Shown: positions 1-11,923 of the stretch, piece by piece | Layout: each line of letters begins with the position of its first letter | Position numbering within the stretch: the stretch's first letter is position 1 | From: Rhodosporidiobolus odoratus | Lineage: Eukaryota; Basidiomycota; Microbotryomycetes; Sporidiobolales; Sporidiobolaceae | Reading direction: 5' to 3' | Assembly (NCBI GenBank): GCA_034387635.1 | Contig: JAOANU010000021.1 | Location: 1 to 64,000, forward strand | DNA length: 64,000 nucleotides | The notes under the pieces: model-generated | What the model was told of the DNA's origin: nothing | Database searches by the model: none | The model's input: only the letters and a program-made list of their open reading frames with translations | Program-made: the position numbers and the translations under genes

Positions 1-1133
1 CAAGGGATCGTCAAGGTGACCAGGAACGGAAATGAAAGCAAGAAGAATAGAAAAGTGCAAGCTGAGCCTGAGGATGCTAGTGCGCTTGAAGAGCAGGCAG
101 TGCAGAGTGTGAGCACGGAGCACTGTGTCGGCCAAGAAGACCCAGAGAAGGAGCCTAGACGGGCTTCGCAAGCGGCGGGGTTCGACGAGGTTGATGAGTT
201 TCCCACGAAGCGGGTAATGCGACAAGGGCGTGTTGAGCTGAGGTAAGGAGTTTGCGCCACGAGGATGCAGCGTAAAGACGGTCCCGATCCGGCGTTCGTG
301 CCGGATCCGACTCGCTCCTCCCCGCCCTCTGGGACTTCTTCTGACGCTCGCCTGGGTCCGGCGGAGCTCCTCTCAGACGCCTCGACTTCCACCATCCCTC
401 CAAGCACGTTCTCCGCCTCCACCTCGGCCTGCCGCGCTCTCTGTCCTCCCTTCTCACACAACTTCGCACCGGCCACTCCCACCTCCTCGCCGACCGGTAC
501 CGCTCCCGCACCTCTCCCACCGATCGATACGCGTGCGGCTCACTCGAAACCCTCTCTAACTTGCTCCTTTCCTGCCGATTGTACCGCGCAGAGCGGGTCA
601 ACCTCGCTCAGACGGTCGGATCCCCCTCGTCCTGACTGACCCAGCAGTCGGTCCCCACACCCTTGATTCGTGCTGGGGACGGGACGGTCCTCAAGGTACC
701 ACAACAAGTGGTCAGGCGCGGAGGCGGCGAAAAAGAGGAAGGAAAGGCGGAAGATGAAGAAGAAGGGCAAGGCTATGGCGAAGGATGGGAGTGAGGCGAG
801 GAGATAGGAGACGGTGAATGGGAGGGATGACGGAGCGGTCAGGTGCTTCGGAGGTACGAGTAGAGCGGAATGAGGTGGAAGAGTCGGCGGCACAGGTGGG
901 GTCGGCGGTACATGGCTTGTGCAACGTCGCAACCTTATCCTCTGATATCGTCAGGAATTGCAGCGCGAAGCTTTCGCACAAGTTGTCGTCTAAGGAGAGG
1001 CTGGCCTGTGGATCAGACGTACACGACGCATTACATGTCGGAGATGCTAGTGTGTCGATGCGTATCGGGTCGTGTACAGTAGGTGGGAGTGGGTTGTAGG
1101 CGGACATGCCGAGGGCAGGATCGAAAAAAAAAA
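1..1133 (+). mobile_element. Degenerate non-LTR (LINE, Tad1/I-like) retrotransposon, 3' part of ORF2
   Basis: Frames at about 355-640 on the plus strand read PLRRLDFHHPSKHV, then LPRSLSSLLTQLRTGHSHL, then ETLSNLLLSCRLYRAERV. This is the typical C-terminal segment of fungal LINE ORF2 after the RNase H domain (QLRTGH, then a degenerate Cys-rich stretch ending in CxxYxxxR). A TGA interrupts the frame near 340 and another ends it near 640. After a frame change the tail resumes as FVLGTGRSSRYHNKWSG and a Lys/Arg-rich end, with a stop at about 808. The stretch 16-246 may be decayed RNase H sequence, but this is weak. About 310 nt of 3' untranslated sequence leads to a run of ten A (1124-1133), as expected for a 3' end made by target-primed reverse transcription. 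The element is cut by the left window edge and has stops and frameshifts, so it is inactive. The overlapping open frames on the minus strand are treated as shadows. Confidence 0.68.
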
Positions 1134-1260
1134 TTCGTTCACTCGTCCGGTTCGTCGCTCGCGTCGTACGCTGGTAGAGGCTCTAGTCCCCTCCGCAGCT
1201 GCTCTGTACAGCGTCACGCTCATCACCTAGCTCGCTCACCGGGAGCTGTACGAGCTGAGA

Positions 1261-3767
1261 ATGGCGAGTTCATCAACTTCAGGAGCAGCACCTCCTTCCA
1301 TGAAGCAGGCAGAGACCAAAGCCGTGAATGGACCCAAGGTGTATCCCTTCTGGCTAGGAGGTTCGGTATAGTTCCCTTCTCTCCGCGTGATCTCTCGAGT
1401 GTGAGCTAATCTCGTCCTCATCTCCGTTCGGGGGCTACATCTCCTCTCAACAGGCGCAGCAGCGAGTTGGGCAGCCGTATGCACTCGTGAGTCTCTTTAC
1501 CAAAGCGCCATTTGCCGGTACGGCCCGTATCAAGCGAGATGAGCTACCTGACCTTTTCCTGTTTTGCTCCTCCTCTTCCTCCACTCAGATCCGCTCGACC
1601 TCGCCAAGGTGTACGTCTCTTTCGCAGCCGGCCTCTTGTCTTGTCGGCCGGGACGTCACGCTGACGCAGAACCCGCTGGCGCAACAGCCGGATGCAGACG
1701 AGCAAGGGCAAGGGTTTCGTCGGAACGCTCCGAGACGGTATCAAGGCTGAAGGTGCGCTTTTCCCTACTCAGTCGCACTCCAGGGCTATCTCAAGCGCGC
1801 CTCGAGACGATCGACAAAGTAACAAAGCCTGATTGACGCTTGTCCGCCCGCTACGATTTTGCCTTGTCTTCCTTTCGCCATCGCGGCGCTGTCTCTTCCT
1901 CACGCTCTTGCTCCGCCTCACACCCGTCGTCCATTTTACCCCGTTCCAATCCTGACTAGGCGTCATTCGAGGCGCCTATGCCGGTCTCTCCGCCTCCATT
2001 CTCCGTCAAATGACCTACTCCGTCACTCGCTTCGGAATCTATGACGAGCTAAAGAAGCAGATCGCAGCACGGCATCCGGGCAAGCCGGTCACGAGTGTCG
2101 AGATGGCACTTGCTGCTTCGGTTGCTGGAGCAGCCGGAGGCGTGGCAGGCAACCCGGCAGACGTGGTGTTGGTCAGGATGACAGCGGATGCAGGTCGACC
2201 AGTCGAGCAGCGGCTGGGATACAAGCACTGGTGCGCCTTCATTCCGCTCTCCTCTCCTCAGTGACCAGTGCATGATTGCTTGTGAAAACGGACACGCTGA
2301 CCTCGTCAACCTCGCTGCCTTTTCTCCCCCTTGCCTGCCTCGCCGCAGCTTTGACGGTGTTCTCCGCATCGTCCGTGAAGAAGGTGCGACGGCTCTTTTC
2401 CGTGGTGTGGGACCCAACTGCGCCCGAGCGGTATTGATGAGCGCCAGTCAGCTGAGCACGTGAGTCGGGTTTTCGTCTTCGCGCCTCACCCTCGGCGCCT
2501 TCTTTGTCCTTTCGCTATCGCGCCCTCGCAGCGTTCTCCGCATTTCGCTCATTCAGCGACGTCCTCGCACGGGCTTCACCAACAGCCTGTAGCTGAGCTG
2601 GCCTTTGATGGTCGCGCTGACTTCTTTTCCCACCTTTCGCTTCACCTCGTTCTCAACCTCTGGGTTTTGGTTTCATCACGAACCAAATGCAGATACGATA
2701 TCTTCAAAAATCTCATTCTATCCACCGGTCTCATCGGTGATGGCCTTGGTCTCTACTTTGCCAGTTCTTTCATGGCGGTGGGTCGAGTCTTCTGTTTTCG
2801 TTCCGTTCCGCCTCTTACAGCGCATCGCAACAAGGGCGCGGAGCACGCAAGCTGAAATTTACATATCCTCAGGGCACGGTCGCTACCACCATCTGCGCTC
2901 CCTTCGACGTGATCAAGACTAGGGTGCGTTACCATCTTCTCCTCCGTGTTCCCGGTCCTTCTCTTCCTTCCGCATCCCTCCTCCGCCACGCCCGCTATCA
3001 TACCGCTTCCTGTGCGAGCTCGTACGGAATTCGGCCTGTTCCGCGCGGGCGGACCCAACCGTCCCATTACTCCGTCTACACTCCCCTCTCGCCGGCAATT
3101 AAGCTGACTTTACCTCCTCCCTCGTTCCTCCTTTCGCGCCGCTTTGTCCGCATACGCCCCTGTCATTCGACCTCTTCTCGAATGACCTTGCATCTTGCCA
3201 CGCGCTCTCCCCCCCTGCTCCGCCTGCTTTCCGCCTTCGACATCGTTCCGCTTCCGACCCTTCCATTCTTCCTCGATTTGTCGTACCGTGCACGTTTTCG
3301 CCGGTTCCGCCTTGCTCGCCTTCGTCTCTCTGCTCGCTGCGTACCGCCTCCCTCGCCACGCTGCCGCGGCTCAAGATCATGAACGCCTCCGGCGCCTCAA
3401 CTTCTATCTCGAGTATTATCGCCCACTCCTTCAAGACCGAGGGTGCAAGTTGGATGTTCAAGGGATGGACTCCTGCGTGGATCAGGCTCAGCCCGAATAC
3501 CATTATTATTTTGTGCGTGACCCTTCTTATCTGACTGCCTTTTTCCTCCACCTCCTTCCCCTTTCTGCGGTTTCGACATCAGGCTCTTCGGCTACTTTCG
3601 TGCACGTTCTGCTCTTGACTGTCCTGAGGCGCATCACCGGTACCGGGCCTGTCTGCCCTTTCATCCAGCAGTCGCGCTGACCTCGTTCCGGCCCTTCCCC
3701 CTCGAACTGCAGCATGACCCTTGAACAGCTGAAAAAGACCGTCGACTGGATGCGGGGAACGCCGTAG
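1261..3767 (+). CDS. DIC1: Mitochondrial dicarboxylate carrier (SLC25 family)
   Basis: Ten exons (1261-1360, 1454-1486, 1589-1610, 1688-1752, 1960-2230, 2349-2459, 2693-2777, 2873-2923, 3376-3512, 3713-3767) join in frame to 930 nt, or 309 residues, the usual carrier size. The three carrier repeats are visible through their signatures: PLDLAKVR, NPADVVLVR and PFDVIKTR. Other typical segments are YAGLSASILRQMTYSVTRFG and LFRGVGPNCARA. The RM-x-ADAGRP stretch and the order of segments match yeast Dic1 better than other carriers. Known members exchange malate or succinate for phosphate across the inner mitochondrial membrane, feeding gluconeogenesis and the TCA cycle. The oxoglutarate carrier is the nearest alternative. 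The start is the first ATG of a Ser/Ala-rich leader, 128 nt downstream of the LINE relic's A-run, so the relic may lie in its promoter. Ten exons for 309 residues is intron-dense but fits the window. Confidence 0.9.
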
Positions 3768-4260
3768 CTCCCATTCACATATCGCCCAAGCCGCTTCCGA
3801 CACCTTCAACACAGCGTCGCCTCTCTTCACCGAATATTCAGCCTCTAATTACCTGCACAGTCCTTCCTCTTCTTGTTTCCCTCCGTCCCGGTCTTTTTCT
3901 TGCATACCTCTCTCGTGCGCTCTTTTCGATACACCATATAGATTGCGCCTCATAGCCGCTAGACTTTTCCCCTTCCTGCCTTGTTGTCCACGCCCTCCTC
4001 TGTACCTTCTCTCGAGGACTACGAAGGCACGACGCTTACAACTTTTTTTTTCTTTCCGCGCGGTAGACGCAATAGAGACATGCCTATTCTCGCGATGGTC
4101 TGTGTGCGAAGCAAGAGTCGCATTCCAACTAGAGCACGAGGCTTTACTTGGTCTACGTGGTCTACTTGTTCAGGGTTCGTACATCGCTGCAAGAGTCCGA
4201 GAGTCAGCCTAGCACGATCGTGGCCGTATCGGCCGCCACGCGGCAAGAGCAGTGCGAACA
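3768..4260. other. Convergent intergenic region, no gene seen
   Basis: Tail-to-tail spacer between the carrier and the P450. It is pyrimidine-rich at its left end, as expected of a 3' untranslated region, and holds a T-run near 4043. The plus-strand open frames here overlap the P450 antisense and have no recognisable protein features. Confidence 0.5.
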
Positions 4261-6580
4261 TTAGGGCACAGGCTTACCGAGTCCTTCCATCGCCGCCTCC
4301 TTTTCCTGCACAACAAACTCGCGACCTGTTGCCCCACATCGGAACGTCATCTGCACCTGGAACGGCGCAGGCTTGGGCGAGAACCCTTCCTGTACTGCAG
4401 TTGTGTCGAGTGTGGGCGAGCCTGGAGGCATTGACAACTCGAAGTGGTGAAGGACGTGAGCGACTGCGATCCAGAGGGAGCGTTCCGCCACGTGCATTCC
4501 TGAGAAGGGTAACAAAAAGGACGGGGGGCGGTCAGCAAACAGCTGATACGAAAGAAAAGAAACAGAACAGAGCGCACCAGGACAGATCCTCCTGCCCCAC
4601 CCGAAAGCACTGTGACCCGGATTCTGGGGGTACCCTTCACCCTCATCCTCGCCTCCATCTTCGACCTTGAGATACCTCTCAGGCCTGAACTCGTCCGGCT
4701 CGCTGAAGTACTCGGGGTCGCGATTAATGGCCCAGGTATCGCAGAGGATGTTGGCACCGGCAGGGATATTGTAGCCCTGATACACGTCATCCTTTGTCGT
4801 GGTATGAGGCGGGCCGCCCAGGGGGGCGACAGGACGCCACCGGAGGACCTCTTGCATTAGTGCGTGCAAGTAGGGTAGCTGTAAAAGTTGGGCATTAGTT
4901 ACTGAACGACGGTTGCGCAGACGAATCAGGCGAGATGCAAAGCCGGATCGTGAACGAGGTAACAACGAGAGGAAAGGGGCAGGACGGAGACGGGACTGAC
5001 CTTCGCATCGTCGGTCCAGGTTGGACTTCGGTCCCTCCCGACAACTCGATCCAATTCCTCCTGCGCTTTCTTCTGGGCGCGGGGGTTCGAGACCATGGCG
5101 AGGACGAACCAATGAAGGGTTGCGCTGGTCGTCTCGATGCCTAGGTGCGGTAAGGCTCAGAAAACCCGCAAGCAAGTCGAGCACAGTAGGAGGCGCAAAG
5201 CGTACCTGCGGCAAAGATCCCGCCGGTAAGGATGGAAAACTCGTCTTGCGTGACCTTCGCTGCCTCGAAGCCCTCTTCATACAGATCTTTGGTGAAGCTC
5301 GGTGCGGCTCTACCCTCCGCCATCCGGGCTTTGACCGTCTCCGCGAGATTGAGCCAGAAGGACTCGGATTCTTTGCGGTAGGCGTGGTATTTGCGTTTGT
5401 AGGGAGTGAGGAATTCGGGGAAGGATTGGAGGAAGGGGAAGGCTTCGAGGTGCTTCGCTCTCCCGCCAACACTGGGAATGCGGCAGTGCACTGAGGTCAG
5501 CGTCGGGAGCGAAGGCAGAATGGAAGACGGACAGGCCACTGCAAGAATATGGTGGTGGTGGGATTCAGGGGGACATACGTGGCTTCGCCAATGTCCTTCA
5601 TCCTCTGGTATGCGCTCTGCACATACGGCGTGTTGACGTCATCCACCCGACGACCATCTGCAGCAAAAGATGGACGCTTGTCAGAAAAACAAGTCGAAGA
5701 GTGGGCGGGGAAGCAAACAGTTGCTCACAAGCGATTGCAACGACCACGCTGGCTGAGTAGCGATCGAGGCGCTTCGCCCAGTCCACGCCGCTGTTCCCTT
5801 CCCGGGGCAGCAGCTGCAGATTAATGGTCAGCAGGAGTCCGCCCACCGCCGAACGGAGCGAGGGTCAATGCCGACGTACGTCGTAGACCAAACGTTTCGC
5901 CTCCAATTCTTGGAGCGGTTGATACTCGGGAGCGCGTTTCTCGGACAGCGCAGAATGATAGAGGCGACGGTGATTGCGCCACTTAGCGTCTGCGCATATA
6001 TGCTTGTCAGAACAGATTATGCCGTGGTATATAGAAGAGCAAGGCGTGAGATAAACAGTGAGAAAAGGCGAAGAGCTCACTGTTGGGGAGAAAAGCGAGG
6101 GCATGACCTCCCAGCATGAGCTCGCCGGCTACAACGAAGCGCGGGCGTGACGAGTAGGTGCCGCTCCTCTTGTCGAGCAGTTCTGCTGCAACCCGAGCTG
6201 AAGTGATGACTACATACGCGACGTCCGGGAGGCAAGTGGGGGAGAAGAAGGCGTATCAGCACGCGACGAGCGTTGGAGCCAGAATGGGAGGTGTCAAGTG
6301 GGGACTCACCGATAGTTGGCTGCCATCTGAACCAGAGCGTGTAGTAACCTCGATCGTAATCCTTTCCGATTTCTTCAAGTTTAACCCAGAGTTTTGGCAA
6401 GGTGAGAAGGCTGCGGTGATTGCCCCAGCCAAACAAGGAGGCGCGTGGACCGGGAGGGAGGTTGCTGGGGTAGAGCGTACGGAGGAACAAGAAGCCGCAT
6501 ACTGCGACCAGTAGGACAAGAGTGTTGCGAAGCGAGAGCGGCAAGTTGTTGTTGATAAGCTTTTCATCGTGATAACTCAT
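4261..6580 (-). CDS. Cytochrome P450 monooxygenase
   Basis: Membrane-anchored haem monooxygenase. The N-terminus has a hydrophobic anchor (LRNTLVLLVAVCGFLFLR) followed by the proline hinge LPPGPR. The I-helix oxygen-binding motif is AGIETTSAT, the K-helix ExxR is EVLR, the PERF-like motif is PDEFRPERYL and the haem-binding loop is FGWGRRICPGM. The loop is interrupted by an intron after TGTCCTG and restored by splicing. The first exons are 6580-6310, 6209-6081, 5989-5880 and 5813-5729, and the gene ends at the TAA whose complement starts at 4261. The ATG at 6580 (MSYHDEK) was chosen because it directly precedes the anchor. Such fungal P450s resemble the O-methylsterigmatocystin oxidoreductase-type group (CYP64 style), but the substrate cannot be deduced. 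No other biosynthetic gene is adjacent, so a secondary-metabolite role is not supported. Confidence 0.92.
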
Positions 6581-7107
6581 GGTCGATGGCGAGTGAGCTA
6601 GTGAGTGGGCACAGCGGTGCAAGAGATGCTACCATCTAACAGCTCCGCACGAGACTGGTTCCACCGACCACAGTTCTGATCACCCCTTCCTCCTCCACTT
6701 CCCATGACGATACTCTAGTACTCTTCATATGCTCGTACCTGACTCAACTCCCATGCGGAACATGGGGCTGCGGAGGGGATGGAACACTCAGATGACCAGG
6801 CCCATCTCCCTCTCCACTGTTCTCATGCGCGGACAGCGTCACGGAGAACGGTGAGAAGGAAAAAGAGGTTGATGCACAAGCTGTGTCGTTTCGCTTTCGC
6901 GTCCCCGCTGCCACAAGCTAAGAGTACGCCCACCGTCATGCCCGACCACGAACTGAATGATGTAAGAAAGGAAGAACGTGCCTCGAAAGAATGGACCGGG
7001 ATAAAGAGACAAAAGATAGGCAAGCAGCGTCTTTTTCCGCCATCGACCCCCTCGACCCGCCTCCGCCGGTGTAAGCCACTTCCGCGATATCTGCAGGCAG
7101 GACCGGG
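6581..7107. other. Intergenic spacer (P450 promoter / downstream of APSES gene)
   Basis: It holds the upstream region of the minus-strand P450 and the 3' flank of the transcription factor gene. I see no further coding sequence. The open frames on either strand lack motifs. Confidence 0.45.
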
Positions 7108-10100
7108 TCAAGAGCCACCGTAGTGGGGAATGAAGAGGTCGTTGCGGTGCAATGTTGGCGAGGAAGGTGGAAAAACGCACCATGCTGTAAGCCTATCTTG
7201 CTCTCCTCCGTCACCAACCGCGCTGAGAGAGCCGCCTTTCGAACTCTCTCCCTCTGTCTCATCCCTACTCGCTTCGTCGAGGTCAACCTCCGGCTCCTCC
7301 TCCTCCTCCTCGACTTTCCTCCTCTTCGCGCTCGTCGGGCTCAGCTTTCCCTCGACGTTGACAGTGCCATCGACCCCTTGGCCTGACTCGCCGCTCTGAC
7401 CAGCTGCTTTGGCCCGCAACGACAATGTGGCAGCGGAAGCGGCTGGCGCAGCAAAGACGTCGATCAAGCTGTCCCTCCTCATTTCGGGCGTCGACAAGCG
7501 AGGGTGTCCATCCGGAAGTTGGGGGAACCCAGGCGAGAGCGGAGAGTCGCGTCCGGAGAGGAAGGCGTGTGAGCGGTAGATCGAGCCTGAGCGGCTCAGG
7601 GTCGGAGACACCGCGGTGGACGAGTCGTGCGGAGGAAGGAAAGAGGAAGAGGCTTCGGCGGCGTCGAGCTCGTCGAGGACGCGCTTGTGACCGAGGCGAA
7701 GGTCGTCTCTTTTGGGTTTCGGGAGGGCGCTGACGCCTGGGCTCGCTGGGAAGGAGTAAAGGCCGGCTGAGGCGGCGCGTTCGGGCTGAGGAGCGGGCGA
7801 AAGAGCGGGCGAGGCGCTAGCAGACGGCGACAAGAATCCGAGCTCTTCCGCGGTCGTCTCGGCGGAGTTCTCCGAGACGTCGTTGCCCTTGCGAAGAAAC
7901 GCTTCGACCTCCTCAGCGAAGGCGGACCTAGTCTCCGTCGGCTGCTCCTGCTGACCGGGGTAGGGGAGCGAACTGTCGCCACCTCCGCTAGGAAGGTACG
8001 TCGCTGGACTAGCCGCCCACGAGTAGCTGCCGCCCTCCGTCATCGCAAGCGAATGAGGCGCAACGAGCGAGTCCGTCCCGAGTCCGACATGAGGGTAGAC
8101 TGCCTCGACAGCCGAGTCAATGCTCAACCGCGTCGCGCCGAACCGAGCGAGAGGAGACTGCTTGAGCGGAGCAGAGGGAGAAGCGTCGCTGGTAAGGTTC
8201 GAGAGCGAAGCGAGAAGATGGGAGTAGTCGAGAGTCGGAGGGGGAGCGGGATGAGCCGGGGCGGGAACGCCGGCGGAAAGATTGAAAGGATCGAATTGGG
8301 TCGTGTCAGACGCGTACGGAGGGAAGTAATCGAATGCTGGAGGAACGGAGTGAGCGCGAACGTGGGCAGGGGGGAGTTGCGAAGGTCCGCCGATGGCGAC
8401 ATCCTGAATATCGGTAACGCCAATCCCGCGGGGAATCCCAGCGTGGGTAGGACCGGACATCCTCCTTGCCCCTGCGCCATTGCCTACGATCGGAGGCCTG
8501 CTTCTCGCCATCACTCCCCAGGCCCCCCATTCGTTGGTTTCCTCGTCCTCGTTTACAGCTTCCAGCTCTTCCCCCACGCTCATGGCGCTGCTCGCTACGC
8601 TCAAGCGACGCGCCATATCGCCGGCAGAGGTGTACTCGGCCAAGGCGCCTTCAGGCGGCGTCGGGTTGTCGAACCAAGAAACCGGCTGGCGGTAGTCGCG
8701 AGAAAAACTCAGATCGGTGGAAGGGCGGCGATCTTCGGCAGGTGCATAGAGACGAGGAGCAGTCGGAAGCGAGAATGGCGGAGGAAGACCAAGGCGGGAG
8801 GAAGTCTCGTCTGTTCCGGCGCTGGATCCAGAATGCGACTCGAAGAAAAAGGTCGTCGAGGTAGCCGTGGTGGCAGCGTATGAGGGCACGGTGGCACCGA
8901 GAGAGTAGGCGGAGAGGGATTTGCGAGGAAGAGCGGCTCCACTGGCGTGGAACTGCGCCAACGGACGGTAGTCGGGTTGAAGCCAGTCTGGCTGTGGAGG
9001 GGCGGGGAGAGCCATAGGCGGTGCCGCCTCTGGAGTGGACTCGCGATCCTCGCTGGTATTCTGCAGCGTTCCTCCACTCCCTGCACTCGCGTCGCTACCG
9101 CGCCTCACTATTCCCACGCCCTGCTCGAGCTCCTTGAGCAAGTCCGAGAGCGCCTCACCCCTCCTCTCCCTTTCTTCCTGCTGCGCGACGCTCAGCCCAG
9201 CATTTTCATTGGGCGGCTTGGGCAGCGATTCCCTCCCTCTCGCTGCACGGACGAGCTGTGTCGTGCGTTCAAGGTTGACGGGCGTAAAGAGGAAACGTTG
9301 AAGATCGGTCTCGAAGAGTGGATAGAGCTTGTCGTACAAAGCGTAGGCCTTGGCGAGACGGGCTGCGGCGGAGAGAGGAAGCCTGCAAGTCAAGCGATTC
9401 GAGCGGGTGTAAGCCAAGCACGAGTGAGAACAGAGCAGCAGCGACCGACCAAACACCCTCTAGACCGATGAGAAAGGAGCGATAAGAGCCCTGACGTCAG
9501 CAGCGGTTCTTGCGCGGGAATACCCTTGCGAGAAAGGCGGTACCGAAAAGGACTCACTCAAATGCAGAGCACCGCGCCTGAAAACGATCCGCTCCGGTTC
9601 ATTCTTGAGGTACATGTCGCGCTTTCCGCGAGTAAGACCGGCCATCTAGGTCGACCCGCAGTCAGCTCAGCTTGCCCACTGTACTGACCCGAGGACAGCC
9701 TAGATAGGACCGAGATAGGAAGGAAATGCTCACATTGAGAAGCTTCGTCGAGTTGATCCAGTCGTTGTCTGCGGATTAAGGCCGATCAACGATCACGCCG
9801 GCTTGCACGAGACGGACTCGCTCGCTTCGGTGAGAGACGACAGGAATGGGGCAACGACCAGCGAAATAGAGCTTACCGGCTCGCCTCGCGACAACATGCC
9901 CGTCGACCAGGACCTGCATCACGATCGTGCGCTCGTCTTCCCAAAGCTGTGCATCGAGGACGAAGTCCAGTCACGTTAGCTACTGTAGTCTCTTGCCGGA
10001 CTAGCCACGCCTGCTGTAACGAGAAAAGCGGAAAGAAGGACGAAAATAAGGACGAACCGTCGAGCTGACAATGGGCTCCAACTTCCTCGCCGACGGTCCC

Positions 10101-10924
10101 GCCTTCTGCGGCGCCGATCCAGGCGTCGTATAGATCGGTCTCCCATTCGGCGCCTGAGCCAACTCCGACCTTCCTTGCTCGGCGCCTACTCCCGCCAAGT
10201 CGTTTCGACCTGAAGTCGCCGGTTTGGTCGCGTTCGAGGAATGCAGTGGCTCGTACGAGAGATGAGCCCTACTCCTTGGCGCGCTTACAGTGGGAGCCGT
10301 CATAGCCCCGCCTCCCAAAGGCAAAGTTCTCCACGACCTCGCTCCTCCCGATCTTTGCATCGGCGCCGACACAGGTGAGGGAGCGTAGCTCTCTACGAGT
10401 TCGTGCTGGTAGCCGGGGACACGGAGGGCTGGTCCAGGGGAAGGCGAGCGAGCGTAAGTGGTCATGGTGGTAGAAGCGAGAGGTTGAGAAAAGTGATGAG
10501 TTGGGCGGTTGCACATGTCGAGCTGGCGAGGTGGAGGTGGACGAGGAGGAGCGAAGCCTGCTCCAGGTTTTAATGAATGGGGTCGACTAGGGACTGTGCC
10601 AGGCTGAGTAGACGAAGGATGATGACCTTGGGCGCGGTTGGCAAGCGAGGTGCTGAGGGTAAAAGTAAAAGGGCGAGGACAAGACTGAGGATGGGAAGAG
10701 TGTCGCGCGGGTAAAGGAGCAGCGAATGCGGGTCTACTTTGCCGAGTCCCTTTGACTCCCGACGACGACGAGTAAGACGACGAATCGGGTTGAGCGGTAG
10801 TTGTTGATCTGAGTGAACTGGTCGAATGCTTGTCTGCTGCTTCAGCTGCTGCAGCTGCTGCTACTCCACTCAGTACGTCGAGAGACGACGGTGGTCGCGG
10901 ATGAGGCGGTGAAGGAGGATTCAT
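7108..10924 (-). CDS. APSES-domain transcription factor, StuA/Efg1/Phd1 type
   Basis: The APSES (KilA-N-like, basic helix-loop-helix-like) DNA-binding domain is assembled from several small exons between about 9980 and 9260: LWEDERTIVMQVLVDG, then DNDWINSTKLLN, MAGLTRGKRDMYLKNEPERI, KGVWLPLSAAARLAKAY and KLYPLFETDLQRFLF. This order and the TKLLN/GLTRGKRD core are those of StuA, Efg1 and Phd1 proteins, which control filamentation, sporulation and carbon metabolism in fungi. The flanks are long and disordered: Ser/Pro/Ala-rich with poly-Ala before the domain, and a long Ser/Pro tail after it. The tail carries a basic KRRKVEEEEEEPEVD stretch that could act as a nuclear signal. The start given (MNPPSPPHP) is conservative. 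An in-frame upstream exon from 11244 joined across a GTGAGT intron is possible. The last few codons may also be altered by a terminal intron. Confidence 0.87.
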
Positions 10925-11923
10925 GCCTTGCTGCAACTCGAGGATTGTCGGTTGTGGTGTGGTTGCTCTGCGGGAAGGATTGAGATGCAGCCTCGGTTCT
11001 CCTGCAGTCGAATGAATGCGATCAGCGTTCAGCGTTCCTGCACCAGACTGCGGCCATTTCAGCTCAGTCCCAGTCCTCCTATCCCTCCACCACAGGAGCA
11101 CCGCTCAAACCAAACAGCGAGCCAGGCCAGAACAACCTTCTCACATCCTCGAGAGAAGGGAAGGGAGGACTCACTCGAGGCGGAGATGTACTGCACGGCG
11201 TTGCAGAGAGGGAAGCAAGCGGGAGAAGCAGAGGAGAACTGCAAACTCCGGAGTGGCAGAATGACTGGTCTTCTGCGGTTTGTGCGGGGGCAAGGCCATA
11301 GAACAGAGGAGTCTCAGTTTGAGAAGGTTGCGAAGACCGACTTTTTCCTCCTCCCTCTACGCGGCGAATCGGACTGCTGGCTTGTGCTGTTGCAGACATG
11401 CACAACAGTCCCGTCGCGCCCCTGCGCCCATCCTCGCCCGCCCACCCAGTCGGCCTCACCACGCTGCCTTCCAGAAAAGCTGCCTGCTTCACCGCTTCTC
11501 AGATCACCCATCGCGGCTTGCCCCCGACCGTTCCCAGGCGGGCTGTGAAGACCGAAACGTGGTCATCCGGGCCGGCCGACGAGGACAAAGCCGCTGCTTC
11601 GGAAAAGGTCCAAGCGGCGATAAGGAGGTGAGGTCGAAGGTAAGGTTGAATTTGTTCTATTGAGCGGTCTCGAGAGAGGGTCCTTGCAGCTCGTCGAACG
11701 CTGAGTAGGGTTGCATGAATGGGTAGGGGGTCAAGGTTGCAACAGAGAAAAGGTGAAAAAGGAGGGAAGGCGGAAGAGGCGTGTCGCGCAGCATGGGGTA
11801 TTCACGGAGTACGTACACCAGAGAGACGAATACGCGGAAACAGACAACCGATAGAACCCGGACCAAGACCGAAAGGGAAAGGCGGCACTGCGAAGGAGAA
11901 GGGGAGGGGGATGGGGAGGTACG
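10925..11923. other. Intergenic / 5' leader of the APSES gene
   Basis: It contains a possible first coding exon of the APSES gene (11244-11176, starting MQFSSAS) ahead of a GTGAGT donor, with the acceptor near 11001. The rest, up to the end of the MIT-domain gene, shows no supported coding region. APSES-regulator genes in fungi often have long leaders. Confidence 0.4.

Noticed and set aside
155..1107. Minus-strand open frames (155-601, 540-932, 712-1107) as a gene
   Set aside because: They are antisense to the LINE ORF2 remnant, whose plus-strand frames carry recognisable family motifs. The minus frames are Ser/Pro- or Arg-rich shadows of GC-rich DNA.
8053..8883. 276-codon plus-strand open frame antisense to the APSES gene
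   Set aside because: Arg/Gly-rich and motif-free. It mirrors the Ser/Pro-rich tail of the minus-strand transcription factor.
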